From the NCBI GenBank assembly GCA_009733745.1, contig WNWL01000004.1, positions 436,001 through 500,000 on the forward strand: a stretch of DNA of 64,000 nt. The letters are read 5' to 3'. A model generated the notes under the pieces. The model saw only the letters and a program-made list of their open reading frames with translations. It searched no databases and was not told the origin of the DNA. The stretch is from Oceanobacillus sp. HTM 045 (GTDB lineage Bacteria; Pseudomonadota; Alphaproteobacteria; Rhodobacterales; Rhodobacteraceae). Position numbers and translations under genes: made by a program. The first letter of the stretch is position 1, and the number at the start of each line of letters is the position of its first letter. This document shows, one piece after another, positions 33,369 to 41,924 of the stretch.

Positions 33369-34112
33369 GTGAACGGCCTCGACCCCGCGATCATCGCGCT
33401 TCTCGGGCTGATCTACCTCGCGGGCGGGGTGGTCAAGGGCAGCCTCGGCTTCGGCCTGCCGCTCGTGACCATCTCGATCTCGCCCTTCTTCATCCCGGTG
33501 GAACTGGCGCTCGCCTTCAACAGCGTCGTGCTGCTCGCGACCAACGCCGTGCAGGTCTGGCGCGCGGGCGAGACCCGCGAGGCCTTCGCCTTCTCCCTCC
33601 CGATCCTCGCCGGCGTGGCGGTCACGACCCTGCCCGGCGTCTGGATCGCGACCCAGCTGCCGGCCAACGTGCTGCTCGGGGCGCTCGGCTGCCTGGTGCT
33701 GACCTTCTCGATCCTGAGCTTCTTCTCGGTCGCGATCCGCCTGCCCTCGGGCGGGCTCGGCGCCGCCGCCATCGGCGGCGTGGCGGGCGTGGTCGGCGCC
33801 TTCTCCTCGGCGCCGGGGCCGGTCTTCGTGATGTACCTGATGACGCTCGGCCTGCCGCGCCGGCGCTTCATGGCCGTGATCGGCATCCTGATGGGGCTGG
33901 TCGGCACCTTCCTGACCGCCGGCTTCGTGATCGCGGGCGTGCTAGACCTCGAACGTCTCGCCCTCGGCGCGCTGCTCTTCCTGCCGGGGACGCTCGGCTT
34001 CGTGCTCGGCGACCGCCTGTTCCGGCGATTCCCGGAAAAGGTGTTCCGCCGCGGCGTCCTGATCGTCCTCGTCATCCTCGCGCTGGCCATGATCCGGCGC
34101 GCCTTCGCCTGA
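33369..34112 (+). CDS. TauE/SafE-family sulfite or anion permease
   Basis: 247 residues with about seven or eight hydrophobic segments, and the family sequences GGVVKGSLGFGLPLV near the N-terminus and GGVAGVVGAFSSAPGPVFVMYL in the second half, the two inverted repeats of the TauE/SafE fold. The family exports sulfite, sulfoacetate or other organic anions across the inner membrane. The GTG start at 33369 lies 22 bases after pcaD, so the two are probably one operon and the permease might carry a catabolic anion. Confidence 0.85.
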   Translation: MNGLDPAIIALLGLIYLAGGVVKGSLGFGLPLVTISISPFFIPVELALAFNSVVLLATNAVQVWRAGETREAFAFSLPILAGVAVTTLPGVWIATQLPANVLLGALGCLVLTFSILSFFSVAIRLPSGGLGAAAIGGVAGVVGAFSSAPGPVFVMYLMTLGLPRRRFMAVIGILMGLVGTFLTAGFVIAGVLDLERLALGALLFLPGTLGFVLGDRLFRRFPEKVFRRGVLIVLVILALAMIRRAFA

Positions 34113-34144
34113 ATCCGGCGCTCCTTCCGGCTGATAATTGGAAT

Positions 34145-34182
34145 TTAACCGGGCTCGCGGAACGTGGCGCAAACGCCATGTG
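34145..34182 (+). promoter_or_regulatory. TTAACC and shared 16-base motif before the chemosensory operon
   Basis: TTAACC (34145-34150) is a possible CtrA half-site 45 bases before the first start codon. GCGCAAACGCCATGTG (34167-34182) nearly repeats the motif at 29633. Together they mark the likely promoter of the operon starting at 34196. Confidence 0.35.
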
Positions 34183-34195
34183 AAGGTAGCGAGTG

Positions 34196-35974
34196 ATGAG
34201 CAAAGTGCCGCCGGCAAGGACCGTGGATTCGGATGACAGGTCGGGCGGCGTCGATGCCACGCTGCTCCAGGGCCTCGCGAGCCTCTCGAAGGATCCCATC
34301 GTCGTCGTCGACGAGAACCACCGTCCGGTCTGGACCAATGGCGCGATGGAACGGCGGCTCTCCACCCTCGACACCCGGCCCCGGCTCGAACTGCTGGCGG
34401 AACTGCTCGACCAGATCGCGCTGGTGGAGCCGTTCGACCCGGACGCGGCCGTGGCGATCGAGGGCGCGCACGACACCTCCGACGGCACGCTGATGCTGAT
34501 GGACCGGAGCGGCCGGCAAGTCTGGTACCGCGTCGCCTGCCACGGGCCGGAGGAGGCGGGCGGGGGCCGCACCGTCTACGTCCTGCACGACGTGACCGCC
34601 ATCAAGCACCGCGAGCAGAACCTCGTGGAGGCGAACTCGATGATCGAGCACCGCCTCAACCACGACCCGCAGACCGGCCTGCCGAACCGCCGCAAGCTGA
34701 CGGGCGACCTCGCCCGCTGCCTGCGCCAGCAGACCCCGGAGGAGCGGGTCGGCGTGATGGTGATCGAGGTCCTCCAGTTCAAGGAACTGACCAGCCTGCA
34801 CGGCCCCGACGCCGCGACGGAGGTGGTGCAGGAGGCGTGCTTCACCCTGCTGGAAAGCGTCGACGGCAACTGCATGGTCGCCCGCACCGGCGCCAGCGAG
34901 TTCGTCGTCGTCGCCGACGGCCTCAGGGGTCTGGACGAGTTGCGCGAGATGGGCGAGCGCATCCACCGCGCGATGCAGGTGCCGGTGCCGCTCGATACGG
35001 GCGACCACAACATCTCCGTGCGCGTCGCCGTCGCGCTGGCCGATCCCGACCAGACCGACGCCGACAAGCTGCTGATGGACCCGATGGTCGCCCTCTACCA
35101 CCCGGAGATGTCGCAGAGCGCCTTCGTGCGGGTCTACGACGCGGACATGCGCACCAAGATGGAGAACCGCGCGCGCATCTATTCCGAGCTGAAGGACGCG
35201 CTGGAGCAGGACGAGATCGAGCCCTTCTACCAGCCCCAGGTCCGCATCAGCGACATGTCGGTGATCGGTTTCGAGGTGCTCGCCCGCTGGCGCCACCCCG
35301 AGCGCGGCCTGATGCCGCCGGGGCTGTTCCTCGGCATCGCCGAGGATACCGGCCTCCTGCCGCCGATCGACGACATCATCATGGCCAAGTCGATCCGCGC
35401 ACTCTCCGAGTGGCGGCGGGAGGGCTACGGCGACCTCCGCATCTCGCTCAACGCCTCCGGCGACGCGCTGCGCGACCCCACCTTCACCGACCGGCTCAAG
35501 ATGGAGCTGGAGAAATACAACCTCACCCCCGCCGCCGCCTCGGTGGAGATCCTCGAATCCGTGCTGATCGAGGACCGGGAGGACGTCGCCGCCAAGACCC
35601 TCGACCGCCTCAAGGAAAACGGTTTCCACCTGGAGCTGGACGATTTCGGCACCGGCTACGCCTCGATCTCCACCCTGATCACGCTGAAGGTCGACACCAT
35701 CAAGCTCGACCGCTCGCTGGTGAAGGATCTCTGCACCGACGAGGACAGCTACAACATCGTCCGCAGCACGCTGGCGCTGGCCGACCAGCTTCACGTCGAA
35801 TCGCTGGCCGAGGGCGTGGAGGACGAGGAGCAGATGCGCATCCTGCGCGAGCTCGGCTGCGGCTACGCCCAGGGCTTCGGCATCGCCCGCCCGATGCCGC
35901 GGTCGGAGGTGAACCGGTGGCTCGCCAACTATCTCGAGCAGTCCGCCCCCGCCTCGGAACAGCGCTCGGCGTGA
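34196..35974 (+). CDS. PAS-GGDEF-EAL protein, cyclase half degenerate
   Basis: 592 residues. A PAS-like domain (about 30-140, DPIVVVDENHRPVWTNGAM) is followed by a GGDEF domain whose motif reads ARTGASEF in place of GGDEF, so cyclase activity is unlikely. The EAL domain begins FEVLARW (EVL for EAL) and keeps LNASG, EILES, ELDDFGTGYAS and KLDRSLV, so it is probably an active cyclic di-GMP phosphodiesterase. The ATG at 34196 is preferred over the GTG codon before it. It is the first gene of the chemosensory operon, 12 bases ahead of the triple-CheW gene, linking that pathway to cyclic di-GMP. Confidence 0.9.
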   Translation: MSKVPPARTVDSDDRSGGVDATLLQGLASLSKDPIVVVDENHRPVWTNGAMERRLSTLDTRPRLELLAELLDQIALVEPFDPDAAVAIEGAHDTSDGTLMLMDRSGRQVWYRVACHGPEEAGGGRTVYVLHDVTAIKHREQNLVEANSMIEHRLNHDPQTGLPNRRKLTGDLARCLRQQTPEERVGVMVIEVLQFKELTSLHGPDAATEVVQEACFTLLESVDGNCMVARTGASEFVVVADGLRGLDELREMGERIHRAMQVPVPLDTGDHNISVRVAVALADPDQTDADKLLMDPMVALYHPEMSQSAFVRVYDADMRTKMENRARIYSELKDALEQDEIEPFYQPQVRISDMSVIGFEVLARWRHPERGLMPPGLFLGIAEDTGLLPPIDDIIMAKSIRALSEWRREGYGDLRISLNASGDALRDPTFTDRLKMELEKYNLTPAAASVEILESVLIEDREDVAAKTLDRLKENGFHLELDDFGTGYASISTLITLKVDTIKLDRSLVKDLCTDEDSYNIVRSTLALADQLHVESLAEGVEDEEQMRILRELGCGYAQGFGIARPMPRSEVNRWLANYLEQSAPASEQRSA

Positions 35975-35986
35975 GGGGGAAGGGCC

Positions 35987-37480
35987 GTGCTCGATGACGT
36001 CGCCGGGGCCGGCACGCTGGCCAGCCAGTACGCAGTCGCCATCATCTCCGGCGGCACCTACGCAATCCGCCTCGAACTGATCTCGGAGATCATCCAGGTC
36101 CCGCGGATCGTCGCCGCGCCGATGGCGCCGCCGGCGCTGCTCGGATACTGCAACCTCCGCGGCAGCGTCATCCCGGTGCTGGACGGCGGCGAGCTGCTCG
36201 GTGTCGAGCGCGGCCGCGTCGATGCCGAATCCCGCATCCTGGTCTGCGGCGGCGAGAGCCGCTTCGGCGTGCTGATCGACCGTCTGGTCTCGATCTGCAA
36301 GGTCAGCGTCGACCTCACCCTCACCACCATTGGCCACGACCGCGCCGATGGCGACAGCATCGTGCCGGTGCAGAGCATCGCCATCCACGAGGGCCGCCCC
36401 TGCAAGGTGATCGACCTCGAAAACCTCGCCCGCAGCGTGAAGTTCGACCGGTTCCGGCTCGAGACCCGCCGCCCGGGCACCCGGAAGCCGCCCGCGCGGT
36501 CGCAGGAGGAAGATGCCGCGCCCGCCGCCGAGACGAGCAGCCTCTTCACCTTCCGGATCGACGGGCACGACATGGCGGTCGAGACCGCGCAGGTCGCCGA
36601 GGTCGCCTCGCTCGAGGCCGCCGACATCTCCTTCGCCGAAGCCGGCGGGCTGGTGGCAGGCTTCGTCGAGCACAAGGGCCACACCCTGCCGATCCTCAAC
36701 CCCGCCCGGATCCTGCCCGGCCACCGGCCCGGGAGCGACGGGAGACTGCTCCTGCGCGCGATGCTGTCGGACGACCCCGACCGGCGCTGCATCGGCCTCA
36801 TCGTCGACGCGGTAACCGGCCTGGTCGACGCCCCGACGGAGGTCGTCGCCGCCGGCGACCCCGGACGCGCCCGCTACACCCTCCCCAGGCTGATCGACGG
36901 GAACCGCATCTGCCAGGTCCTCGACCTGCAGGCGATCGCCCGGGTCATCGAGACGACAACCGCCCCGGAGCATAACGTGCAGCACCCGACCGACGCCGCC
37001 GATCCGCAGACGCCCCCCGCAGCCGCCCCCTTGCCCGGCCCGGACGACCCCGCGCGGGACCGGATCTTCCTGATCTTTCAACGCCACGGGCAGGACTACG
37101 CCGTGCCGATCGAGCGGGTCTCCGAAGTGCTGTCCTGGCCGCAGAACATCACCCGCCTGCCGAACGCGAAACCGCAGTTCATCGGCGTCACCAACCTGCG
37201 CGGCAGCGTCCTGCCGATCCTCTCCATCGACCGGCCGGGCGACACCTCGCCGGCACCGGAAGCGCAGGCCGCGAACCCGCAGATCGTCGTCATCAATGCC
37301 GGCGACGCCATGTTCGGCATCCGGGTCGACACCGTCTCCGAGGTCTACACCGCCGCGGAGGGCAGGATCGAGCCGGCCGACCCCCGGTCCGGCGAGGCCG
37401 GGGAGGACCTGGCCGGCATCCTCAACCTCGCCGACGAGGGCCGGATCGTCCTCATCATGAACCCGGAAGCGTATCTCTGA
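35987..37480 (+). CDS. triple CheW-domain coupling protein
   Basis: 497 residues with three CheW domains: about 12-150 (YAVAIISGGTYAIRLELISEII, NLRGSVIPVLDGGE), about 178-320 (LFTFRIDGHDMAVETAQVAEV) and about 360-495 (FLIFQRHGQDYAVPIERVSEVL, NLRGSVLPILSID). The middle copy is the most diverged and lacks a clear NLRG. CheW couples receptors to CheA; several domains in one chain can widen or alter array packing. A GTG start at 35987 has GGGGGAAGGG upstream. The gene ends in TGATG, coupling it to cheB. Confidence 0.92.
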   Translation: MLDDVAGAGTLASQYAVAIISGGTYAIRLELISEIIQVPRIVAAPMAPPALLGYCNLRGSVIPVLDGGELLGVERGRVDAESRILVCGGESRFGVLIDRLVSICKVSVDLTLTTIGHDRADGDSIVPVQSIAIHEGRPCKVIDLENLARSVKFDRFRLETRRPGTRKPPARSQEEDAAPAAETSSLFTFRIDGHDMAVETAQVAEVASLEAADISFAEAGGLVAGFVEHKGHTLPILNPARILPGHRPGSDGRLLLRAMLSDDPDRRCIGLIVDAVTGLVDAPTEVVAAGDPGRARYTLPRLIDGNRICQVLDLQAIARVIETTTAPEHNVQHPTDAADPQTPPAAAPLPGPDDPARDRIFLIFQRHGQDYAVPIERVSEVLSWPQNITRLPNAKPQFIGVTNLRGSVLPILSIDRPGDTSPAPEAQAANPQIVVINAGDAMFGIRVDTVSEVYTAAEGRIEPADPRSGEAGEDLAGILNLADEGRIVLIMNPEAYL

Positions 37481-38091
37481 TGCCGGCCGCCGACATCCCG
37501 GTCGTCCTCATCGGCGCGTCAACCGGCGGGCCGGCGGCGATCAAGCTGATCCTCTCGGAACTGCCGGAGGACCTTCCCGCGGCCATCGTGATCGCGCAGC
37601 ACATGCCGGAGAAGTTCACCGGCATCTTCGCCGACCGGCTGAACGGGATGTCGGGCTTCGAGGTCGCCGAGGTCGCCGGCAAGGCCCGGCTCGAGCCGCG
37701 GCACTGCTACATCGCCCGCGGCGGCGCCGACTGCGTGCTCTACAAGCGCGGCCGCCTCGCCTATGCCCACCGCGTCGCGCCGCTCGAAGGCACCGCCTGG
37801 CGCCCCTCGATCGACCGCCTCGCCGCCAGCGCGGTCAACGTCGTCCGCCCGCAACGCCTCGTGGCCGTGCTCCTCACCGGCATGGGCAACGACGGCGCCG
37901 AGGGCATGCACCGGCTGCAGGACTACGGCGCGGCGGTCCTCGTCCAGTCGCCGCGAACCTGCGTGGTCTCCGGCATGCCGTCGAGCCTGATCGCCCGCAC
38001 CCGGGAGGCGGCGGTGCTCGATCTCAGGAAGATCCCGGGCGCCATCAGGCGGCACTTCGCCATGGCCGCGGACGGGCCGGCCGATGGATAG
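37480..38091 (+). CDS. cheB: receptor methylesterase CheB, catalytic domain only
   Basis: 203 residues, with the catalytic triad Ser14 (GASTGG), His41 (AQHMP) and Asp138 (MGNDGAEG). The N-terminal receiver domain of ordinary CheB is absent and no upstream in-frame extension can supply it, since the start overlaps the previous stop (TGATG). Activity would therefore not be controlled by CheA phosphorylation in the usual way. It removes methyl groups from receptor glutamates, opposing the CheR encoded next. Confidence 0.93.
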   Translation: MPAADIPVVLIGASTGGPAAIKLILSELPEDLPAAIVIAQHMPEKFTGIFADRLNGMSGFEVAEVAGKARLEPRHCYIARGGADCVLYKRGRLAYAHRVAPLEGTAWRPSIDRLAASAVNVVRPQRLVAVLLTGMGNDGAEGMHRLQDYGAAVLVQSPRTCVVSGMPSSLIARTREAAVLDLRKIPGAIRRHFAMAADGPADG

Positions 38092-38914
38092 GCCCTCCAC
38101 CTTCTACAGCACCGTGCGAACGCTGGTGCGCAGCGAGTTCGGGATCAACCTGTCCGACAAGACGGACCTCTATCTCGACAAGAAGCTGCGCCGTGTGATG
38201 TCGAAGACCGACATCGACCAGATCCGCGTCGCCTCCGCCAGCCGCGGCGCGCGCGACGAGTTGCGCAGCGGCGTGATCCGCAAGCTGGCCACCGCGGTGA
38301 CGATCAACGAGACCTATTTCTTCCGCGAGTACCAGCATCTCGAGGCGATGGTCGCCGAGGTGCTGGCGCGCCGGCCCACGGCGGGGGGGCGCTTCGTGCG
38401 CATCCTCTCGCTGCCCTGCTCGACCGGGGAGGAGCCCTATTCCATGGCCATCGCGCTCAGCGAGCGCCTGCCGCTGGCGGGCGCGTCGCAGGTGCGGATC
38501 TTCGGCGTGGATGTCGACGCCGCGGCGATCGAACGGGCGCAGAACGCCTCCTACGACCGGCGCGCCGTCTCCCGGCTGCCGGCCAGCGTCACGCGGAAGT
38601 ACTTCGAGTATGCCGCCGCGGTCGACCGCTACAACGTCCGCAGCGACATCCGCGACACCGTCAAGATCTTGCAGGGCAACCTGTTCGACCTGCCCCACGC
38701 GGTCCGCGCACTGCGTTTCGACATCGTCTTCTGCCGCAACCTGCTGATCTATTTCGACGACGCGACGAAGGCGCGGGCGATCCGCATCATCCGCGACCTG
38801 GTCGCACCGGGCGGCTGCGCGATCTTCGGCCATTCCGAGACCTTCCCGGGCCTGGCGGAGGTCTTCGAGCCCTGCCGGATCAACGGCACCACCGTCTACA
38901 GGAGAAACCGATGA
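38084..38914 (+). CDS. cheR: chemoreceptor methyltransferase CheR
   Basis: 276 residues, the usual CheR length. The helical N-terminal domain (GINLSDKTDLYLDKKLRRVM) precedes the SAM-binding domain with TAVTINETYFFREYQHLE, LPCSTGEEPYSMA and FCRNLLIYFD, all characteristic. It methylates receptor glutamate side chains. The ATG overlaps the end of cheB by eight bases and its TGA overlaps cheA's ATG by four. Confidence 0.95.
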   Translation: MDRPSTFYSTVRTLVRSEFGINLSDKTDLYLDKKLRRVMSKTDIDQIRVASASRGARDELRSGVIRKLATAVTINETYFFREYQHLEAMVAEVLARRPTAGGRFVRILSLPCSTGEEPYSMAIALSERLPLAGASQVRIFGVDVDAAAIERAQNASYDRRAVSRLPASVTRKYFEYAAAVDRYNVRSDIRDTVKILQGNLFDLPHAVRALRFDIVFCRNLLIYFDDATKARAIRIIRDLVAPGGCAIFGHSETFPGLAEVFEPCRINGTTVYRRNR

Positions 38915-41316
38915 GCAGCCTGCGAGAGACCTTCTCGGCGGAAATGAAGGACATCATCGAGTCGATCTCCCAGTCGCTGCTGAAGATCGAGGACGAGATC
39001 AGCGCCGACCTGATCGAGAAGCTGTTCCGCGACTTCCACACCATCAAGGGTTCGAGTGGCATCTTCGACCTGCCCACGATCACGCGCGCCGCGCACTGCT
39101 CGGAGGACTATCTCGACCACCTCAAGGCCGCGCCGGAGCAGGCCAGCCTCGACGGTGTCGACGCGCTCCTCGCCGCGCTGGACATCATCGAGAACGCGAT
39201 CGAGACGATGGAGGCGGGGCGCGAAGACGTGCCGGACGAACCGGCGCTCGACGCCCTCGCGAAGCGATTCGCCGCGCTGATGGCACCCGGCGGGCCCGGA
39301 CCGGTTCAGGCTGGCGAGGACGGCGTCGGTCTGGCGGTGCCCGCCGCGGCGACCGCTGGCATTGCCGCGGCCGCGGCCGCCTGCGGGCCGTTCCTGCGCG
39401 ATGCAGGTCTCGCGCCCGGCACGACCTTCTTCCTCGTCAAGCCCGATGCCTCCTGCTACCTGCTCGGGCAGGATCCGCTCCTGCTCCTGCGCTCGATCGC
39501 CCCCCTGTCCTTCGGCGTGTTCACCGCCTTCGAGCCGGATGCCGAGGGCGACGGCGGCCCAGCGCCCGCCGAGCCCGGCCCGCTCGACTGCGCGCTGGGC
39601 ATCTTCGGCACGACCGCGCGCGGCGCCGGCGAGATCGCCGACCTGCTCCGCTTCTGGTCCGCCCGCTCGCTGGTGATCGAAGGCGGCGACGGGCTGGAAG
39701 GGCTCGGCGCGAAGATCGCCGATGCCGTCGCCGGCGCGCTGCGCCCCGGGGGCGCGGATGCCGGGATTTTTGCGGCGGGAACCGCCCCGGCCTGGAGGAA
39801 GGTTCTCGCGAAGGCCATCGACGGCGCGGCAGGCGGGTCCGTTTCGGTGATATTGGGGGCCGTCGTCCAGGCGATCGCGGAGGCTGCCGAGGCGCATGAC
39901 GCCGCCGATCCGGCATCCCGCCCGCCCATCGCCCGCGACCTCGCCGGCCTCTTCATCCTCCACGCCTGCCTGCAGGATCAATCAGCACCCGTGGAAGCGG
40001 TCAAACTCGCGCCCGAATCTGCTCCGGAACCCGAAATCGCAGCCCCGGTGCCGGATACCCCGGTCGAACTTGCCCAGGAGCCCGTACCCCAAGCTACGGC
40101 TGCCGCGCCGGCGCAGCCCGCACCGAAGAAACGCACCTCGATCCGCGTCGACGAGGAGCGGCTGACCGACCTGATGAACCTGATCGGCGAACTGGTCGTG
40201 GCCAAGAACGCGCTGCCCTACATCGTCGACCGCGCCACCAGTTCCGGCAATATCGACGAGGTCTGCCGCGAGGTGCAGGAGCAGTACCACATCATGGACC
40301 GGCTCGCGCACGAGATGCAGGCCTCCATCCTGAAGCTCCGCCTCGTGCCCGTCTCGGTCGTGTTCGACCGCTTCCCCCGCCTCGTGCGCGACATCTCGCG
40401 CAAGGTCGGCAAGGAAGTCCGCCTCGAGATCGAGGGCGGCGGCACCGAGATCGACAAGTCGGTGGTCGACACGCTCAACGAGCCGATGATCCACCTGATC
40501 CGCAACGCCCTCGACCACGGCCTCGAAGCGCCCGAAGTGCGCCGTGCGGCGGGCAAGCCGGCCGCCTGCGCGCTCCGGATCTCCGCCTCCGGAAGTTCCG
40601 AGCAGGTGGTGATCCGCGTGGAGGACGACGGCCGCGGCATCGATCCGGACCGCATCTCCGAGAAGGCGCTGGCCAAGGGCATCGTCACCGAGCGCGAACT
40701 TGCCGCCATGACCCGCCCGGAAGTGCTGGAGCTGATCTTCCGCCCCGGCTTCTCCACCGTCTCGGAGGTCTCCGACCTGTCCGGCCGCGGCGTCGGCATG
40801 GACTCGGTGATCACCGCGGTGCGCAACGCCGGCGGCACGGTCGAGATCGATTCGGAGGTCGGCCACGGCACCGCGGTCACGCTCAAGCTGCCGCTCTCGA
40901 TGGCGATCACCAAGGTGGTGATCGTCTCGGTTGGCGGCGAGCTCTACGGCTTCCCGATGGACCTCGTCTTCGAGATGTGCCGCATCGGCGACGGCGACAT
41001 CCAGCGCGTCAACGGCGGCATGGTCGCCATCCTCAGGGGCAACACCGTGCCGCTGATCTCGCTGCCGTCCCTGTTCGACGCCGCGCGCGAGGAGGAACCC
41101 GCGGAAAAGGTCGTGGTGGTCTCCTCGATCGGTGACCGATTGTTCGGATTTATCGTCGACGCTCTGCACGAGCGCATGGAGACGATGGTCAAGCCGCTCG
41201 ACGCGATCACCCAGGGGCTCATCGGCTTCAGCGGCACGGCCGTGATGGGCGACGGACGGGTGCTTCTCGTGATCAATCCGGAGGAATTGTCGAATGCCGT
41301 CAGAGTACAAGGGTGA
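38911..41316 (+). CDS. cheA: chemotaxis histidine kinase CheA
   Basis: 801 residues. The HPt domain carries phosphorylatable His43 in FHTIKGSSG. The following 290 residues, where a CheY-binding P2 domain is expected, are instead an Ala/Gly-rich domain I do not recognise and a Pro-rich linker. Dimerisation begins near RVDEERLTDLMNLIGELV (about 412), the ATPase domain has LIRNALDHGLE, VEDDGRGID and DLSGRGVGMD, and a CheW-like regulatory domain ends the protein. It autophosphorylates under receptor control and passes phosphate to receivers such as the CheY two genes on. Confidence 0.94.
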   Translation: MSSLRETFSAEMKDIIESISQSLLKIEDEISADLIEKLFRDFHTIKGSSGIFDLPTITRAAHCSEDYLDHLKAAPEQASLDGVDALLAALDIIENAIETMEAGREDVPDEPALDALAKRFAALMAPGGPGPVQAGEDGVGLAVPAAATAGIAAAAAACGPFLRDAGLAPGTTFFLVKPDASCYLLGQDPLLLLRSIAPLSFGVFTAFEPDAEGDGGPAPAEPGPLDCALGIFGTTARGAGEIADLLRFWSARSLVIEGGDGLEGLGAKIADAVAGALRPGGADAGIFAAGTAPAWRKVLAKAIDGAAGGSVSVILGAVVQAIAEAAEAHDAADPASRPPIARDLAGLFILHACLQDQSAPVEAVKLAPESAPEPEIAAPVPDTPVELAQEPVPQATAAAPAQPAPKKRTSIRVDEERLTDLMNLIGELVVAKNALPYIVDRATSSGNIDEVCREVQEQYHIMDRLAHEMQASILKLRLVPVSVVFDRFPRLVRDISRKVGKEVRLEIEGGGTEIDKSVVDTLNEPMIHLIRNALDHGLEAPEVRRAAGKPAACALRISASGSSEQVVIRVEDDGRGIDPDRISEKALAKGIVTERELAAMTRPEVLELIFRPGFSTVSEVSDLSGRGVGMDSVITAVRNAGGTVEIDSEVGHGTAVTLKLPLSMAITKVVIVSVGGELYGFPMDLVFEMCRIGDGDIQRVNGGMVAILRGNTVPLISLPSLFDAAREEEPAEKVVVVSSIGDRLFGFIVDALHERMETMVKPLDAITQGLIGFSGTAVMGDGRVLLVINPEELSNAVRVQG

Positions 41317-41542
41317 CGACGTCCATCTCTCGGGCGAATGCGGCATCGAGGATGTCGAGGAGATGGCCGAGTTCATGGCGTCGCGGAAGGGCCGCGTGAT
41401 CCTCGACGCCGTCACCCATATCCACGGCGCCGTCTTCCAGGCGATCGCGCTGTCGGGCTGGCCCTGCGACCTGCACGACTGCGACCCCTTCGTGGCGCAG
41501 GTCTTCTCGGGCATCGGCGAAACCGCCATTCAGCGAGGATGA
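41294..41542 (+). CDS. STAS-like domain protein of the chemosensory operon
   Basis: 82 residues. The pattern DVHLSGECGIEDVEEMAEFM, then GRVILDAVTHIHGAVFQAIALSG, is that of a small STAS domain; the phosphorylatable Ser/Thr position of antagonist proteins is not evident. The ATG lies inside the 3' end of cheA (23-base overlap) with GGAGGA upstream, so it is coupled to CheA. Small STAS proteins in MCP-type operons are known but poorly understood; it may dock on the kinase. Confidence 0.72.
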   Translation: MPSEYKGDDVHLSGECGIEDVEEMAEFMASRKGRVILDAVTHIHGAVFQAIALSGWPCDLHDCDPFVAQVFSGIGETAIQRG

Positions 41543-41546
41543 AGGA

Positions 41547-41912
41547 ATGAAGGAAATTCTCATCGTCGACGACTCCCGGACGATGCTCGCGAGCATCGAG
41601 GAGATCCTGTCGTCGAACGGCTTCAAGGTGGCCTCGGCCATGAGCGCGGACGAGGCGATGGCCAGGTTCAGGGACGGGCTGCGCCCGGCGCTGATGATCA
41701 CCGACCTCAACATGCCCGGCAAGAACGGCATCGAGCTGATCGCCGACGTGCGCAAGCTGCCGCGCCAGCGCTTCATGCCGATCCTGATGCTGACCACCGA
41801 GTCCAAGCAGGACCTGCGCCAGCAGGCCAAGGAGGCCGGCGCCACCGGCTGGATCGTCAAGCCGGTGAACGAGACCAGCCTGATGCAGGTCATCGAGCAG
41901 ATCCTGCCGTAG
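41547..41912 (+). CDS. cheY: single-domain response regulator CheY
   Basis: 121 residues, all conserved receiver residues present: Asp8-Asp9 (IVDDS), phosphoacceptor Asp53 (MITDLNMPG), the Thr in MLTTESK and the Lys in WIVKPV. Phosphorylated by CheA, it would carry the signal to its target. The sequence is of the type found next to CheA in alphaproteobacteria. It starts 4 bases after the STAS gene with a purine-rich GAGGATGAAGG. Confidence 0.93.
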   Translation: MKEILIVDDSRTMLASIEEILSSNGFKVASAMSADEAMARFRDGLRPALMITDLNMPGKNGIELIADVRKLPRQRFMPILMLTTESKQDLRQQAKEAGATGWIVKPVNETSLMQVIEQILP

Positions 41913-41924
41913 GAGCGCCCCGGC

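Noticed and set aside
34145-37087. 980-codon open frame antisense to the GGDEF-EAL and CheW genes
   Set aside because: GC-rich shadow of well-recognised genes on the other strand; its translation is low-complexity Ala/Arg/Gly/His with no domain.
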